From: Reichenbachiella sp.
GTDB lineage: Bacteria > Bacteroidota > Bacteroidia > Cytophagales > Cyclobacteriaceae
Assembly: GCF_033344935.1 (NCBI RefSeq)
Contig: NZ_JAWPMM010000001.1
Span: forward strand, 2,652,001 to 2,716,000
Length of the DNA stretch: 64,000 nt
Direction of reading: 5' to 3'
The translations under genes were made by a program, and so were the position numbers. The notes beneath the pieces are model-generated. The model saw only the letters and a program-made list of their open reading frames with translations. It did not search any database and was not told the origin of the DNA. Below are positions 10,401 to 18,767 of this stretch, one piece after another; position 1 is the stretch's first letter, and every line of letters begins with the position of its first letter.

Positions 10401-10774
10401 AAGTCGATATATTGACGAGTGTATTGGTTGTCAATGATGGAAATGGTCAGTTTAGTCTAATTCAGCTTCCAAATGAAGCTCAGATTGCACCAATTCAAGA
10501 TTTTGAAATTCTAGATGTGAATAAAGATGGGGTAGACGAAATATTCATTGTAGGCAATCTGTTTGAGACTGAAGTGGAGACTGTTCGGTATGATGCCATG
10601 AAAGGAGTAGTACTCAACTATAAAGATGGAAACATGATTAATGTAGCGAAAAGTCAATCTGGATTTTTTGTTGATGGGAATACAAGGTCTGTAAATGAAT
10701 TGATCATTAATGATGAGCAATATCTCATGGTATCATTAAATGGAAGCGGTCTAAAGTTTTTCAAAACACGATAA
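7490..10774 (+). CDS. CRTAC1-type FG-GAP/VCBS repeat lipoprotein with ASPIC/UnbV domain
   Basis: A 1,094-residue secreted lipoprotein (lipobox LISGC, Cys20). It carries many FG-GAP/VCBS repeats, each with a calcium-binding acidic loop such as DINNDGLIDLYF, DVNNDGWLDIYV, DFDKDGDLDLFL and DLDNDGDLDVVI, in two sets (about residues 60-500 and 640-1080). Between them sits an ASPIC/UnbV segment at about 525-590 (SPRVHFGLGTTDYVDSVKVK, WPDGR). The fold predicted is tandem beta-propellers. Such proteins often accompany SusC/SusD pairs in Bacteroidota and are thought to bind surface glycans or partner proteins; the exact role is unknown. A terminator separates it from susD. Confidence 0.88.
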   Translation: MRINPILSFLIVSITLISGCNDTTTTLSPKEGGSSQLGLLSPSSTGIEFQNPIKENLYFNFINYSYIFNGGGVAAGDINNDGLIDLYFTANQQENKLYLNKGNLKFEDITSSANLSDKIGWSSGVTMLDVNNDGWLDIYVCKSGSLADKQLRANKLYINQKDNTFKEDARAWGLDFTGFSTQASFLDFDKDGDLDLFLVNHRADFDKNDEVIPIGDVAINKDFSNQLYRNDGDRFVLVTREAGLESMTWGLSAAIGDFNSDGWEDIYVCNDFLQPDFLYLNNQDGSFSNQYLESFDHMSQHSMGSDFGDINNDGLDDLMVLEMSPEDHVRSKENMPSMSTENFNILVKSGYHHQYMVNTLQVNEGNGRFSDYAQIAGVSKTDWSWAPLFADLDEDGFNDLLVTNGVMKDLANSDYRNKIMTRIASKVKMSLEEAQAMVPSNKLPNYVYQNQGNFKFKNKSKEWGFDTPTFSNGAVYADLDNDGDLDVVINNVNDIAHIYKNNSTNNSINIELEGPSSNILGIGARIELYANGNKQEKSLYLSRGYLSSVSPRVHFGLGTTDYVDSVKVKWPDGRVTKAEKLELNKIHQLKWTQSIEDSTAEAQLDPFLVEVESKDLGIEFKHDEEPFNDFSKQLLLPYKLSQQGVKPSIADVNGDGKEDFYIGSGANQSGELYIQTNKGFEKRTGPWKDNQSAEEVSSLFFDFDQDGDEDLYVVTGSYEFQEGTSLLRNHLYENDGNGNFSQNNEVLPQNASNGKVVACADIDADGDLDLFVGGRVISGSYPLSPDSYVLINENGKFRDMTKKVAPDVSSIGMVTGASFTDFDQDGDLDLMVVGEWSAIQLFENHSGLLSKHSSSSLDETIGLWSALEVVDIDQDGDDDYLVGNLGLNTKYKTGGEKEFHIFSHDFDNSGMYDIVLTNKYKGNLVPARGLECSSEQIPSIKTEFTSFQDFASASLEDIYGEQKLKQAHHIQVDILTSVLVVNDGNGQFSLIQLPNEAQIAPIQDFEILDVNKDGVDEIFIVGNLFETEVETVRYDAMKGVVLNYKDGNMINVAKSQSGFFVDGNTRSVNELIINDEQYLMVSLNGSGLKFFKTR

Positions 10775-10784
10775 ATTTTTTTCG

Positions 10785-10804
10785 AAGCGGTTTAGCTCCG
10801 TTTT
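10785..10804 (+). terminator. Weak terminator-like hairpin after the FG-GAP gene
   Basis: A 6-bp stem (10785-10790 with 10798-10803) followed by a short T run, 10 bases after the stop codon. Weak but suitably placed. Confidence 0.4.
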
Positions 10805-10906
10805 ATAGTCATACAGCGAAAGAATTTCAACTGCAATTGAACAGATCATATTTTAGTATCTACATTTAGTAGTGGTACAAGAAATTAAATTAGAGTTTTG
10901 GGTTAG

Positions 10907-10940
10907 AAAGGGTCACGTTATGCGTGATCTTTTCTTTTTT
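10907..10940 (+). terminator. Terminator-like hairpin
   Basis: Arms at about 10907-10917 and 10922-10932 pair (core GGTCACG with CGTGATC, including G-T wobbles), followed by a T-rich stretch. It is 130 bases past the FG-GAP stop and may be the effective end of that transcript. Confidence 0.6.
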
Positions 10941-11086
10941 ATAGGCATTTAAGGACGTTTTCCCATTTAGCTTCAAAAAATACCAGTTTAGCTAAATTTT
11001 TTCTATCCCTTCCATTGAATATCTAGCTTTATTCCATAATAAATTACATAAAAGTGTATTTGCACACTTTTTAAAAGAAATTGGAT

Positions 11087-13051
11087 ATGAGCATAACTAT
11101 GGTAAAAGATACCGCAACAGCATTGAAGAGAACTAGCCGCAAGGAGTGGAGTGCGATGGAATCTACCAAATTTGAGAAGATACATACCGAAATATTCAAA
11201 GGCTCGGATGAGGCATCTAGAATTATAGCCCTGGAAATCGCGGCCTTAATTAGATATAAAACAGAAAGAAACGAAAAATGTATTTTGGGCTTGGCCACTG
11301 GTTCTTCTCCGATTCAGGTTTATGCTGAGTTGGTCAAAATGCACAAGAAGGAAGGTTTAAGTTTTCAAAATGTAGTTTCATTCAACTTGGATGAATACTA
11401 TGGGCTAGACAAAACTGACAATCAGAGCTATATTCATTTTATGCACCATCACTTGTTTGATCATGTTGATATTCTTCCTGAAAACATCAATGTACCAAGT
11501 GGTAAAATAGCCTTTGAACATATTGCTGAGTACTGTACGCAGTATGAAGAAAAAATTGAAAGTTACGGCGGTTTAGATTTTCAATTGCTAGGTATTGGGC
11601 GAACCGGACATATCGGTTTCAACGAACCAGGTTCCAAGATCAATTCAACTACACGAATGATTACTTTGGATTACTTGACCAGACAGGACAACGCCTTTGC
11701 TTTTAATAGTATGGCTGACGTCCCTAGAAAGGCAGTAACGATGGGAGTTGGTACTATTCTTAAGGCCAAACGAATCGTAATCATGGCCTACGGTATGAAG
11801 AAGGCGGAGATTGTAAGAAAGACAGTAGAAGGGGAAATGTCTACCGACGTTCCGGCTACTTTTCTACAAGAGCATGAAGATGTAACGTTCGTACTGGATG
11901 AAAATGCCTCACAAGATCTTACAAGATTCCAAACCCCATGGCTCGTGGGAGACTGTGAGTGGACCAAAGACTTGAAGAAAAAGGCCGTTGTTTGGTTAAG
12001 TCAAAAATTGAACAAGCCCATTCTTAAACTAGCTGACAGAGACTACAATGATCATGGCATGTCTGAAATATTAGGCGAAGGCGGAGCTTACGAGGTGAAC
12101 ATCAAAATGTTCAACCACTTCCAACATACCATTACAGGGTGGCCAGGCGGTAAGCCAAATGCTGATGATTCCAACAGACCTGAAAGAGCAACACCAGCCA
12201 AAAAGCGAATAATTATATTCAGCCCGCACCCAGATGATGATGTAATATCTATGGGAGGCACGTTTTTGAGATTGGTTGATCAGGGGCATGAAGTTCATGT
12301 CGCTTACCAGACTTCTGGAAATATAGCTGTGGCTGATCATGAAGCCAATCGATTTGCAGAATTTGCTCAACAGTTGTATGAATACGCAGCTGGCGATAAG
12401 GCAGACACTAAGGTCTTTGATAAGATCTTTAAAGAATTAAACAGCAAGTCTAAAAAGGAAATCACTTCAGTGGATGTCAGAAAAGTGAAAGGTCTGATCA
12501 GACGAGGTGAAGCCATTAGTGCTTGTCGTTATTATGGCATACCTGATAGCCAGGTTCATTATTTGGACCTACCATTTTACGAAACTGGAAAAGTAGAGAA
12601 AAATCCTCTAGGAAAGGCAGATGTTGAGATCATCAAAAATCTGATTGAAGACGTAAAGCCACATCAAATCTATGCGGCTGGTGATTTGGCAGATCCACAT
12701 GGTACGCACGAAGTATGTTTGAAAGGAATATTTGCTGCTTTAGAAGAACTCAAAAAGCAGAAGTACATGAAGGATTGCTGGGTTTGGCTATATAGAGGTG
12801 CTTGGCATGAATATCCGATAGATGAAATTGAAATGGCTGTACCTATTAGCCCCGAAGAACTGATGAAGAAAAGAATGGCTATTTTTAGACATCAATCTCA
12901 AAAGGATGGGGTAGTATTCCAAGGAGATGATAGTCGTGAATTTTGGCAGCGATCTGAAGACAGAAACAGAGAAACGGCTGAAATGTATGATAATCTTGGG
13001 TTAGCAGAATACGAGGCCATTGAAGGATTCAGAAGATATCACTTCCTTTAA
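11087..13051 (+). CDS. nagB: Glucosamine-6-phosphate deaminase fused to a PIG-L-type deacetylase
   Basis: A 654-residue cytoplasmic fusion. Residues ~28-300 are a NagB domain converting glucosamine-6-P to fructose-6-P and ammonia: phosphate loop LATGSSP, FNLDEYYGL with the catalytic Asp, and LGIGRTGHIGFNEPGS with catalytic His and Glu. Residues ~372-600 are a PIG-L/LmbE zinc deacetylase domain with PHPDDD and a DPHGTH zinc-ligand motif. NagB alone is about 265 residues, so the second half is a full extra domain; this architecture recurs in Bacteroidota. The domains could deacetylate and deaminate GlcNAc-6-P in turn, which is inference. The ATG at 11087 is preferred to the TTG at 11081. Confidence 0.9.
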   Translation: MSITMVKDTATALKRTSRKEWSAMESTKFEKIHTEIFKGSDEASRIIALEIAALIRYKTERNEKCILGLATGSSPIQVYAELVKMHKKEGLSFQNVVSFNLDEYYGLDKTDNQSYIHFMHHHLFDHVDILPENINVPSGKIAFEHIAEYCTQYEEKIESYGGLDFQLLGIGRTGHIGFNEPGSKINSTTRMITLDYLTRQDNAFAFNSMADVPRKAVTMGVGTILKAKRIVIMAYGMKKAEIVRKTVEGEMSTDVPATFLQEHEDVTFVLDENASQDLTRFQTPWLVGDCEWTKDLKKKAVVWLSQKLNKPILKLADRDYNDHGMSEILGEGGAYEVNIKMFNHFQHTITGWPGGKPNADDSNRPERATPAKKRIIIFSPHPDDDVISMGGTFLRLVDQGHEVHVAYQTSGNIAVADHEANRFAEFAQQLYEYAAGDKADTKVFDKIFKELNSKSKKEITSVDVRKVKGLIRRGEAISACRYYGIPDSQVHYLDLPFYETGKVEKNPLGKADVEIIKNLIEDVKPHQIYAAGDLADPHGTHEVCLKGIFAALEELKKQKYMKDCWVWLYRGAWHEYPIDEIEMAVPISPEELMKKRMAIFRHQSQKDGVVFQGDDSREFWQRSEDRNRETAEMYDNLGLAEYEAIEGFRRYHFL

Positions 13052-13066
13052 AATAAATAAAATAAT

Positions 13067-13089
13067 GCTCGGTGAATTGTTCACCGAGC
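13067..13089 (+). other. Perfect 9-bp hairpin at the nagB-nagX boundary
   Basis: The arms 13067-13075 and 13081-13089 pair perfectly around a 5-base loop, 15 bases after the nagB stop. No T run follows, so it does not look like a normal terminator. It covers a GTG codon in the downstream reading frame; it may stabilise the nagB message or limit read-through. Confidence 0.6.
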
Positions 13090-13107
13090 CAACATAAACC
13101 TTCCAAT

Positions 13108-14199
13108 TTGAATAAAGATAGACTCCTTAGCCTTGATGTTTTTAGAGGTCTCACTATAGCTGCCATGATATTGGTCAATGACCCAGGATCTTGGTCATAT
13201 GTCTATTCGCCTCTGCTTCATGCTAAATGGCATGGTTGTACACCGACAGATTTAATATTTCCCTTTTTCCTTTTTATGGTTGGCATAGCTGTATCTCTAG
13301 GCAAACCAAAAACAGGTGAGGATCGAAAACTGATAACTAGAAAAATTCTAAAAAGGAGTTTGTATCTGTTTCTAATTGGTCTTTTTCTAAACGGCTTTCC
13401 GTACTTCGAATTATCTACATTCAGAATCCCCGGCGTATTGCAGCGTATAGCTTTGGTTTTTCTTGCGATTGCTTTGATGCACCATTATGTAAAGGATAGC
13501 GTTCAAATAATAGTAGGGGGTATTTTGCTTGTAGGATATTGGATAATCATGGACTTTGTGTCGGTTCCAGGTATTGGCGCAGCCAATCTAGAACCAGAAA
13601 CTAATTTTGCGGCATGGTTTGATCGCCTTTTCCTTTCTGGGCATATGTGGCGTTTGAGTGAGACGTGGGACCCGGAGGGATTGCTGAGCACTTTGCCGGC
13701 TGTGGTTACTGGATTGCTGGGAGTTTTTACAGGGAAACTATTGTTCACGGCAGAGGATAAATCTAAAGGACTTAGTCAAATTTTTGTGCTTGGCAATGTA
13801 TTGATAGGAGTGGCTCTTGGGTGGAATATGATCTTCCCAATTAACAAGAGCTTATGGACAAGCTCTTTTGTTCTATACACAGGAGGAATTGCCATGAATT
13901 TTTATGGCATACTCTTTTGGCTACTTGATATAAAAAAGTTCCGCTCCAAGCTAACTTTTCCATTTGAAGTTTTTGGATCCAATGCCATCACAGCATATGC
14001 TTTATCTGGAGTGCTAGCTTCTCTTTTTGGGATATTACCCCTAGCGGATAGTTCTATCCATCAAGTGTTGTATGATGGACTGGTAAGTATTTTTGGTGAT
14101 TATTATTTTGCGTCTTTTGTATATGCAATTGGATTTGTCGCCTTGTGTTACCTCCCAATATTATTATTGTATCGAAAGAAGATTTTTATCAAAGTATAG
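13108..14199 (+). CDS. NagX/DUF5009-like multi-pass membrane protein (acyltransferase-like)
   Basis: A 363-residue inner-membrane protein with about 9-10 helices. It starts with the family hallmark LLSLDVFRGLTIAAMILVND, shared by heparan-alpha-glucosaminide N-acetyltransferase (HGSNAT) and bacterial NagX proteins, followed by KWHGCTPTDLIFPFFLFMVG. The family acetylates terminal glucosamine in animals; bacterial members are linked genetically to GlcNAc uptake. There is no ATG near the N-terminus. I chose TTG at 13108 because homologues begin just before the LLSLDVFRG motif and because the upstream GTG at 13072 lies inside a strong hairpin. Its position between nagB and sugar kinases supports a GlcNAc role. 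Confidence 0.82.
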   Translation: MNKDRLLSLDVFRGLTIAAMILVNDPGSWSYVYSPLLHAKWHGCTPTDLIFPFFLFMVGIAVSLGKPKTGEDRKLITRKILKRSLYLFLIGLFLNGFPYFELSTFRIPGVLQRIALVFLAIALMHHYVKDSVQIIVGGILLVGYWIIMDFVSVPGIGAANLEPETNFAAWFDRLFLSGHMWRLSETWDPEGLLSTLPAVVTGLLGVFTGKLLFTAEDKSKGLSQIFVLGNVLIGVALGWNMIFPINKSLWTSSFVLYTGGIAMNFYGILFWLLDIKKFRSKLTFPFEVFGSNAITAYALSGVLASLFGILPLADSSIHQVLYDGLVSIFGDYYFASFVYAIGFVALCYLPILLLYRKKIFIKV

Positions 14200-14307
14200 C
14201 AGGAATTAGAAATGTCATAATAATTTTAAATTTTATTGTAATTCCATTTAAGAAAATGAAGTAAATAGGAGTTTACAATTAGATTTGAAAATTAGTCAAT
14301 AGATCAT

Positions 14308-15165
14308 ATGATACTTATAGGAACAAGCGGATCATCTAAATGCGACTGGCAGCTTATTGAGGGCAATGAAACTGTTCTGAATATGAGTTCCAGTGGTATC
14401 AATCCGTATTTTCATACCGAAGATATCATAGAAGTATCTGTTCGCTCTTTGAACGAATTACTTGAACATACCGAAGAGATAGAAGTAGTATTTTTCTACG
14501 GTAGTGGATGTTCCAGTAAGAAACTTCAAAACATTGTAGAAAGAGCATTGGCTAAGGTATTTGTCCAGTCTCACATTTATGTCAATCATGACATTGTAGC
14601 GGCTGCTTTTGCCACTTATGACGGCACGCCAAGTTTTACATGTCTGATGGGTACAGGTGCTAATTCTTGTTTTTTCGATGGAGACATTGTGCGACAAGAA
14701 GTGCCGGGCATTGACTACGTCTTGGGAGATGAAGGAAGCGGAGCATATTTCGGTAAGATTTTGCTGCAGTCTTTTTTGAGAAAACAACTACCGCCTGAGA
14801 TTGCAACAGCATTTGAACAAACATACAACATTACCAAGCATGATATATTGCAAAATGTCTACATGAAACCTTTTGCAAATGTGTATTTGGCCTCATTTTC
14901 CGAATTTATTCATCAACATATGGATCATCCATTTTTTAGAGTTATTCTGAAAGATGGAATACGAAAGTATGTCGAAATTTATTTAGAGTGTTATCCAGAT
15001 CACAAGAACTACGCAGTTCATTTTGTGGGTTCTATACCCTTCTTTTTCGAAGACATTTTGAGAGAAATTTTAATTGAAAAAGAAATTGCTCTGGGTAAAA
15101 TAATTAAAGAACCCATTGAGCATCTAGTACAATATCATATTAATAAACACTTCACTACAAAATAA
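14308..15165 (+). CDS. BadF/BadG-type sugar kinase, probable N-acetylglucosamine kinase
   Basis: A 285-residue ASKHA-fold kinase of the BadF/BadG/BcrA/BcrD ATPase family. It has a phosphate-1 loop near the N-terminus (MILIGTSGSSKCDWQLI), a phosphate-2 motif CLMGTGANSCFFDG, an aspartate-bearing YVNHDIVAAA and YVLGDEGSGAYFGK, which is typical of GlcNAc kinases in this family. It would phosphorylate free GlcNAc to GlcNAc-6-P in the cytoplasm, feeding the NagB-PIG-L fusion. The stop overlaps the next start by one base (TAATG), so the two kinases are translationally coupled. Confidence 0.83.
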   Translation: MILIGTSGSSKCDWQLIEGNETVLNMSSSGINPYFHTEDIIEVSVRSLNELLEHTEEIEVVFFYGSGCSSKKLQNIVERALAKVFVQSHIYVNHDIVAAAFATYDGTPSFTCLMGTGANSCFFDGDIVRQEVPGIDYVLGDEGSGAYFGKILLQSFLRKQLPPEIATAFEQTYNITKHDILQNVYMKPFANVYLASFSEFIHQHMDHPFFRVILKDGIRKYVEIYLECYPDHKNYAVHFVGSIPFFFEDILREILIEKEIALGKIIKEPIEHLVQYHINKHFTTK

Positions 15166-16142
15166 TGCTTGAATTAATAGTTGGAATAGATATAGGAGGT
15201 ACCAGTACTAAATTCGGTCTGGTGGATACCTCAGGCAAGGTGAGAATACACAGTAGTATTGCTACTGATAATCCAGATATTAATGCCTATATCGCTGAAT
15301 TAGCAAAAGCTATAAGAAACTCGGTAGATTCATTAGACGAAAATGTTGAACTGATTGGGGTAGGTGTAGGCGCACCAAACGGTAATTACAAAAAAGGTAC
15401 TATTGAAGATGCGCCCAATCTGCCATGGTCTGGATCTATTCCAATTGCTGATTTACTTGAGTCAGAATTCAGTCTGCCTGTTAAATTGACTAATGATGCC
15501 AATGCGGCTGCCATGGGAGAGATGATGTTTGGCGGAGCCAAGGGCATGCAAGATTTTATCACTATTACGCTAGGCACTGGCCTTGGTTCTGGATTTGTGG
15601 CCAATGGCCAATTGATTCAGGGGCATGATGGTCACGCAGGTGAGTTAGGACATATTGCGTATAAAATTGGTGGTGGTCGTTTGTGTAAGTGTGGTAAAAA
15701 AGGATGTTTGGAAACTTATGTCTCGGCTACTGGCTTGAAACGTACGGTATACAAGTTATTAGCTGATCACCACATGGATAGTGAGTTGAAGCGATACAGT
15801 TTCGATGATTTAAACACCAAAATGGTGGCAGATGCAGCCAATAATGGAGATGTGGTGGCGAAGGAAGCGTTTGAGTATACAGGAAAGGTACTGGGTGCAA
15901 AACTAGCTGATGCAGTAGGCCATACGAGCCCAGAGGCTATCTTCATTATGGGTGGTTTGGCAAAAGCTGGTGGCCTAATATTCAAACCAACGATAAAGCA
16001 TTTCGAGAAGAACTTACTTAATGTCTATCAAGGTAAAATTAAAATATTGCCTTCTGAGTTGGATAGTACACATACACCTATCATTGGTGCAGCTAGCTTG
16101 ATTCTGGAGGATATAGAGAATAAAAAAAGCATTCCGGTCTAA
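15165..16142 (+). CDS. ROK-family sugar kinase (glucokinase-like)
   Basis: A 325-residue ROK kinase. It shows the N-terminal ATP loop (VGIDIGGTSTKFGLVD), a catalytic-loop NDANAAAMGE, the second phosphate motif ITLGTGLGSGF, EXGH-type GELGH and the zinc-binding CKCGKKGCLE. No helix-turn-helix precedes the kinase domain, so it is an enzyme, not a ROK repressor. Glucose is the usual substrate, but its coupling to a GlcNAc-type kinase leaves GlcNAc or ManNAc possible. Its stop overlaps the stop of the convergent histidine kinase by four bases. Confidence 0.88.
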   Translation: MLELIVGIDIGGTSTKFGLVDTSGKVRIHSSIATDNPDINAYIAELAKAIRNSVDSLDENVELIGVGVGAPNGNYKKGTIEDAPNLPWSGSIPIADLLESEFSLPVKLTNDANAAAMGEMMFGGAKGMQDFITITLGTGLGSGFVANGQLIQGHDGHAGELGHIAYKIGGGRLCKCGKKGCLETYVSATGLKRTVYKLLADHHMDSELKRYSFDDLNTKMVADAANNGDVVAKEAFEYTGKVLGAKLADAVGHTSPEAIFIMGGLAKAGGLIFKPTIKHFEKNLLNVYQGKIKILPSELDSTHTPIIGAASLILEDIENKKSIPV

Positions 16143-16154
16143 CCGGAATGTTTT
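16126..16154. terminator. Shared terminator covering two convergent stop codons
   Basis: A 13-bp stem (16126-16138 with 16142-16154, one G-T pair) with a 3-base loop. It contains the stop codons of both convergent genes. The T run is strong for leftward transcripts and short for rightward ones. Confidence 0.85.
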
Positions 16155-18670
16155 GTAGTATCTATTATAGGAAGATTAATGGTGAATTTGGTGAATTTTC
16201 CTTCTTTGGATAAGAGCTCAATAGATCCGTTCATTTTTTCAACTGTTTCTTTGATGATATAAAGACCTAGTCCAGCTCCTTTGGACCTGTCGCTAGCGCG
16301 ATAAAACATATCGAAAATTTTACCTTGACTGGAATGTTCGATCCCAACACCGTTGTCCTCTACAATTATGGCTAGTTGATTTTTTCCTTTTTGTTCAATT
16401 ATAGAAATGTCTATGTTTTGAGATGATTTATTCAGATCCTGATATTTTATAGCATTTGAAATCAGGTTGGCCAGAATCACTTCAATCCTGCGTTTATCCG
16501 AGACAAATTTTGATTTCAACTTTACCTTCAAATTGAACAAGACGTGCTGATAACCTTCCATATGAATCATGTTATTGATGATTTCATTGGTCAGGGATTT
16601 AAAGTCAATTTCATTTTGTTGAACTTCTAATCTTGAGTTTCTGGAATAGTCCAAAATATCCATAATAAACTTGTCGAGTCGCTCGACGCTGGTTCTTATC
16701 ATGTTTAGATATTTCATCAAAGTAGGAGATGGATTCTCTGATTCAGAGATATTTACTAAACCCTTGATAGATAGGAGTGGCGCACGCAAATCATGTGATA
16801 CGCTGTATACAAATCGGTCCAACTCGAAGTTTACTTTTTTGAGTTCTTCTATTTGTTGAACCAGCTGTTCTTGGGTGTGTTTTCTAGCAGTAATATCTTC
16901 TACAGAACCTTCAAACCGCAACGGAGCCCCGTTTTCATCTACAGTAAATTTGAGGTGATTTCTAACCCAGAAAATCTCTCCATTTTTCTTATAACTCCGA
17001 TATTCTGCTTCAATCTTAGTCTTGCCTGCTTTTAGTTGCTCTCGGATAGCTTGTCTATCTTTTTGATCTACAAAAAATTGAAGGGCTGGTTCTTTGACTT
17101 GATCTAACATTTGTGCAGGCGAGCCATAACCATACATTTTTGCCATGGCTGGATTTACGGTGAGTAATGAGCCATTGCCACCTCCAAGCCCAATATATAT
17201 GCCTTCTGCGGAATTTTCGAATAAGTTTTTATAATCAGATTCAGCTTTGATTTTATCACTGATATCTCGGAATGACCATACTCTACCAATGTTGGTATTG
17301 TCAAGTATCATTGGGACTGAATGTCTTTCGAAAATCTTTCCATTCTTTAAATGAATTAGTCGCGTGTGTACCTCATCAGATTGGAATAGTTCTCGTACTT
17401 CTAAAAGAACGTTTTGAGCATCTTCTATTTGATCAAGGATGAATGCTGAGACTTCCTCAAATGCTGCAGACATGATATAGTCCTGATCAATTCCCCATTG
17501 TTCACAAAATCTTTGATTGGCCTCAAGAATGTGACCTTTGCTGCTGGTAGCAAGGATGCCATCATCCGTAGATTCCAGAATGGCTCTTAGATAGGAGGTT
17601 TGTTTTTCTTCTATGTTTTTTTGATCCACAAGAGATGTGCGGTCGAATATGTGAGCACAGAACAATGCCTCTTTCCCTTCATTTAGGGCTAAAATGGATA
17701 ATTCAATGGGAATAATAGTTCCATTTCTGTGTTGGGCTACAGTCTCTACTCTTGGGTTAGGCAAAGGTGGAATGCCTACTTTTACATAATTCTCGATACC
17801 AATGTTATGTTTATCGTGATATTCTGCTGGGATAATTGTCTCTGTTAGCTTCTTTCCAATTATTTCGTCGGCTTTCCATCCAAAGGTTTTTTCTGCCTGG
17901 GGATTCCAAAAGGAAATAACACTGTTTTTGTCATACCAAATGGAAGCTTCAAAAGAAGCGTTAGCCAAATTGTTACGTAATTCATTGGCAGATTTCAATT
18001 TTTTTATCGATCGCATGGCATACCTTGTAGTTAGGCCAATTACGATAATAATCAGGGCACTGTTGGTGATAAATAACCAACTATCTAGCTTTCGAGCAGT
18101 AATGCCAAGTACTTCACTAAAATCTTCTTCTATATGGGTCAATTCAGAAGATAGCTGAGCTATTTGTTTAAGAGCATTCAATAAATCTTGCTCAGACCAA
18201 TGTTCACCTTGTAATTTTTCTCGGTATTCAAGGCCTAGGTGGTACAGCTCTCCAATCAGCTGGTCTCCATAAGACCAAAGTGAAATGGCTTCCCTCATAA
18301 AAGATACAGTATTAAAGCTTCTAAAGAGCCAAATCATTCTCTCAATATCTGCTTCATGATTTTTTCCCTGCAATAGCCTCTTTTTTATTTCTTGCCTATC
18401 CAGATCATTTTGCATGGCGATTCGAGCTAAACTATCTCCAATAGGCACATTCATATCGGAAAGAAACTGATCCCAATAGTGCTCTTCTTTGGATGTTAAA
18501 TAGAGAATAAGGTGGTTGGAGGCCGCTTTTTGACCTTTGGAATATTGAGATTCGCCATTGATGTAGGCTCTTACTGCAGAGGTGGTTTTTAATGTGTAGT
18601 AGTTGACGCTAATCAAAATAGCACAAACAGCTAGTAGGATAGTAAGTGCGGTGATTCGAATAGTAGTCAT
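16139..18670 (-). CDS. Membrane PAS-domain sensor histidine kinase
   Basis: An 843-residue kinase. An N-terminal membrane helix (residues ~5-25) and a second at ~200-218 flank an extracytoplasmic helical region of about 170 residues that resembles a CHASE3-type sensor. Three PAS domains follow (about 235-350, 360-475 and 480-600; the third ends in the PAC-like RFEGSVEDITARK). The HisKA motif is YSVSHDLRAPLLSIKG with His near 626, then an HATPase with NLISNAIKYQD, DNGVGI and GLGLYI. No response regulator is adjacent, so it is an orphan here. Ligand is unknown. Confidence 0.9.
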   Translation of the reverse strand: MTTIRITALTILLAVCAILISVNYYTLKTTSAVRAYINGESQYSKGQKAASNHLILYLTSKEEHYWDQFLSDMNVPIGDSLARIAMQNDLDRQEIKKRLLQGKNHEADIERMIWLFRSFNTVSFMREAISLWSYGDQLIGELYHLGLEYREKLQGEHWSEQDLLNALKQIAQLSSELTHIEEDFSEVLGITARKLDSWLFITNSALIIIVIGLTTRYAMRSIKKLKSANELRNNLANASFEASIWYDKNSVISFWNPQAEKTFGWKADEIIGKKLTETIIPAEYHDKHNIGIENYVKVGIPPLPNPRVETVAQHRNGTIIPIELSILALNEGKEALFCAHIFDRTSLVDQKNIEEKQTSYLRAILESTDDGILATSSKGHILEANQRFCEQWGIDQDYIMSAAFEEVSAFILDQIEDAQNVLLEVRELFQSDEVHTRLIHLKNGKIFERHSVPMILDNTNIGRVWSFRDISDKIKAESDYKNLFENSAEGIYIGLGGGNGSLLTVNPAMAKMYGYGSPAQMLDQVKEPALQFFVDQKDRQAIREQLKAGKTKIEAEYRSYKKNGEIFWVRNHLKFTVDENGAPLRFEGSVEDITARKHTQEQLVQQIEELKKVNFELDRFVYSVSHDLRAPLLSIKGLVNISESENPSPTLMKYLNMIRTSVERLDKFIMDILDYSRNSRLEVQQNEIDFKSLTNEIINNMIHMEGYQHVLFNLKVKLKSKFVSDKRRIEVILANLISNAIKYQDLNKSSQNIDISIIEQKGKNQLAIIVEDNGVGIEHSSQGKIFDMFYRASDRSKGAGLGLYIIKETVEKMNGSIELLSKEGKFTKFTINLPIIDTTKHSG

Positions 18671-18767
18671 GAATGGACCAAATTGGTTAGTAGTCTGCCT
18701 ATCATCAGGTAGATCGTGTTATTACTACAATATACTAAATGGAAAAATAATGTTGGCAACTTCGGCC

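Larger units (their letters stand above)
10775..11086. other. Intergenic region upstream of the nagB fusion gene
   Basis: About 310 bases with no gene. It holds the weak hairpin at 10785, a better terminator-like hairpin at 10907-10940, and a small hairpin at 11050-11071 immediately before the nagB start. A promoter for the amino-sugar genes is expected here, but no convincing TTTG / TAnnTTTG pair was found. Confidence 0.5.
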
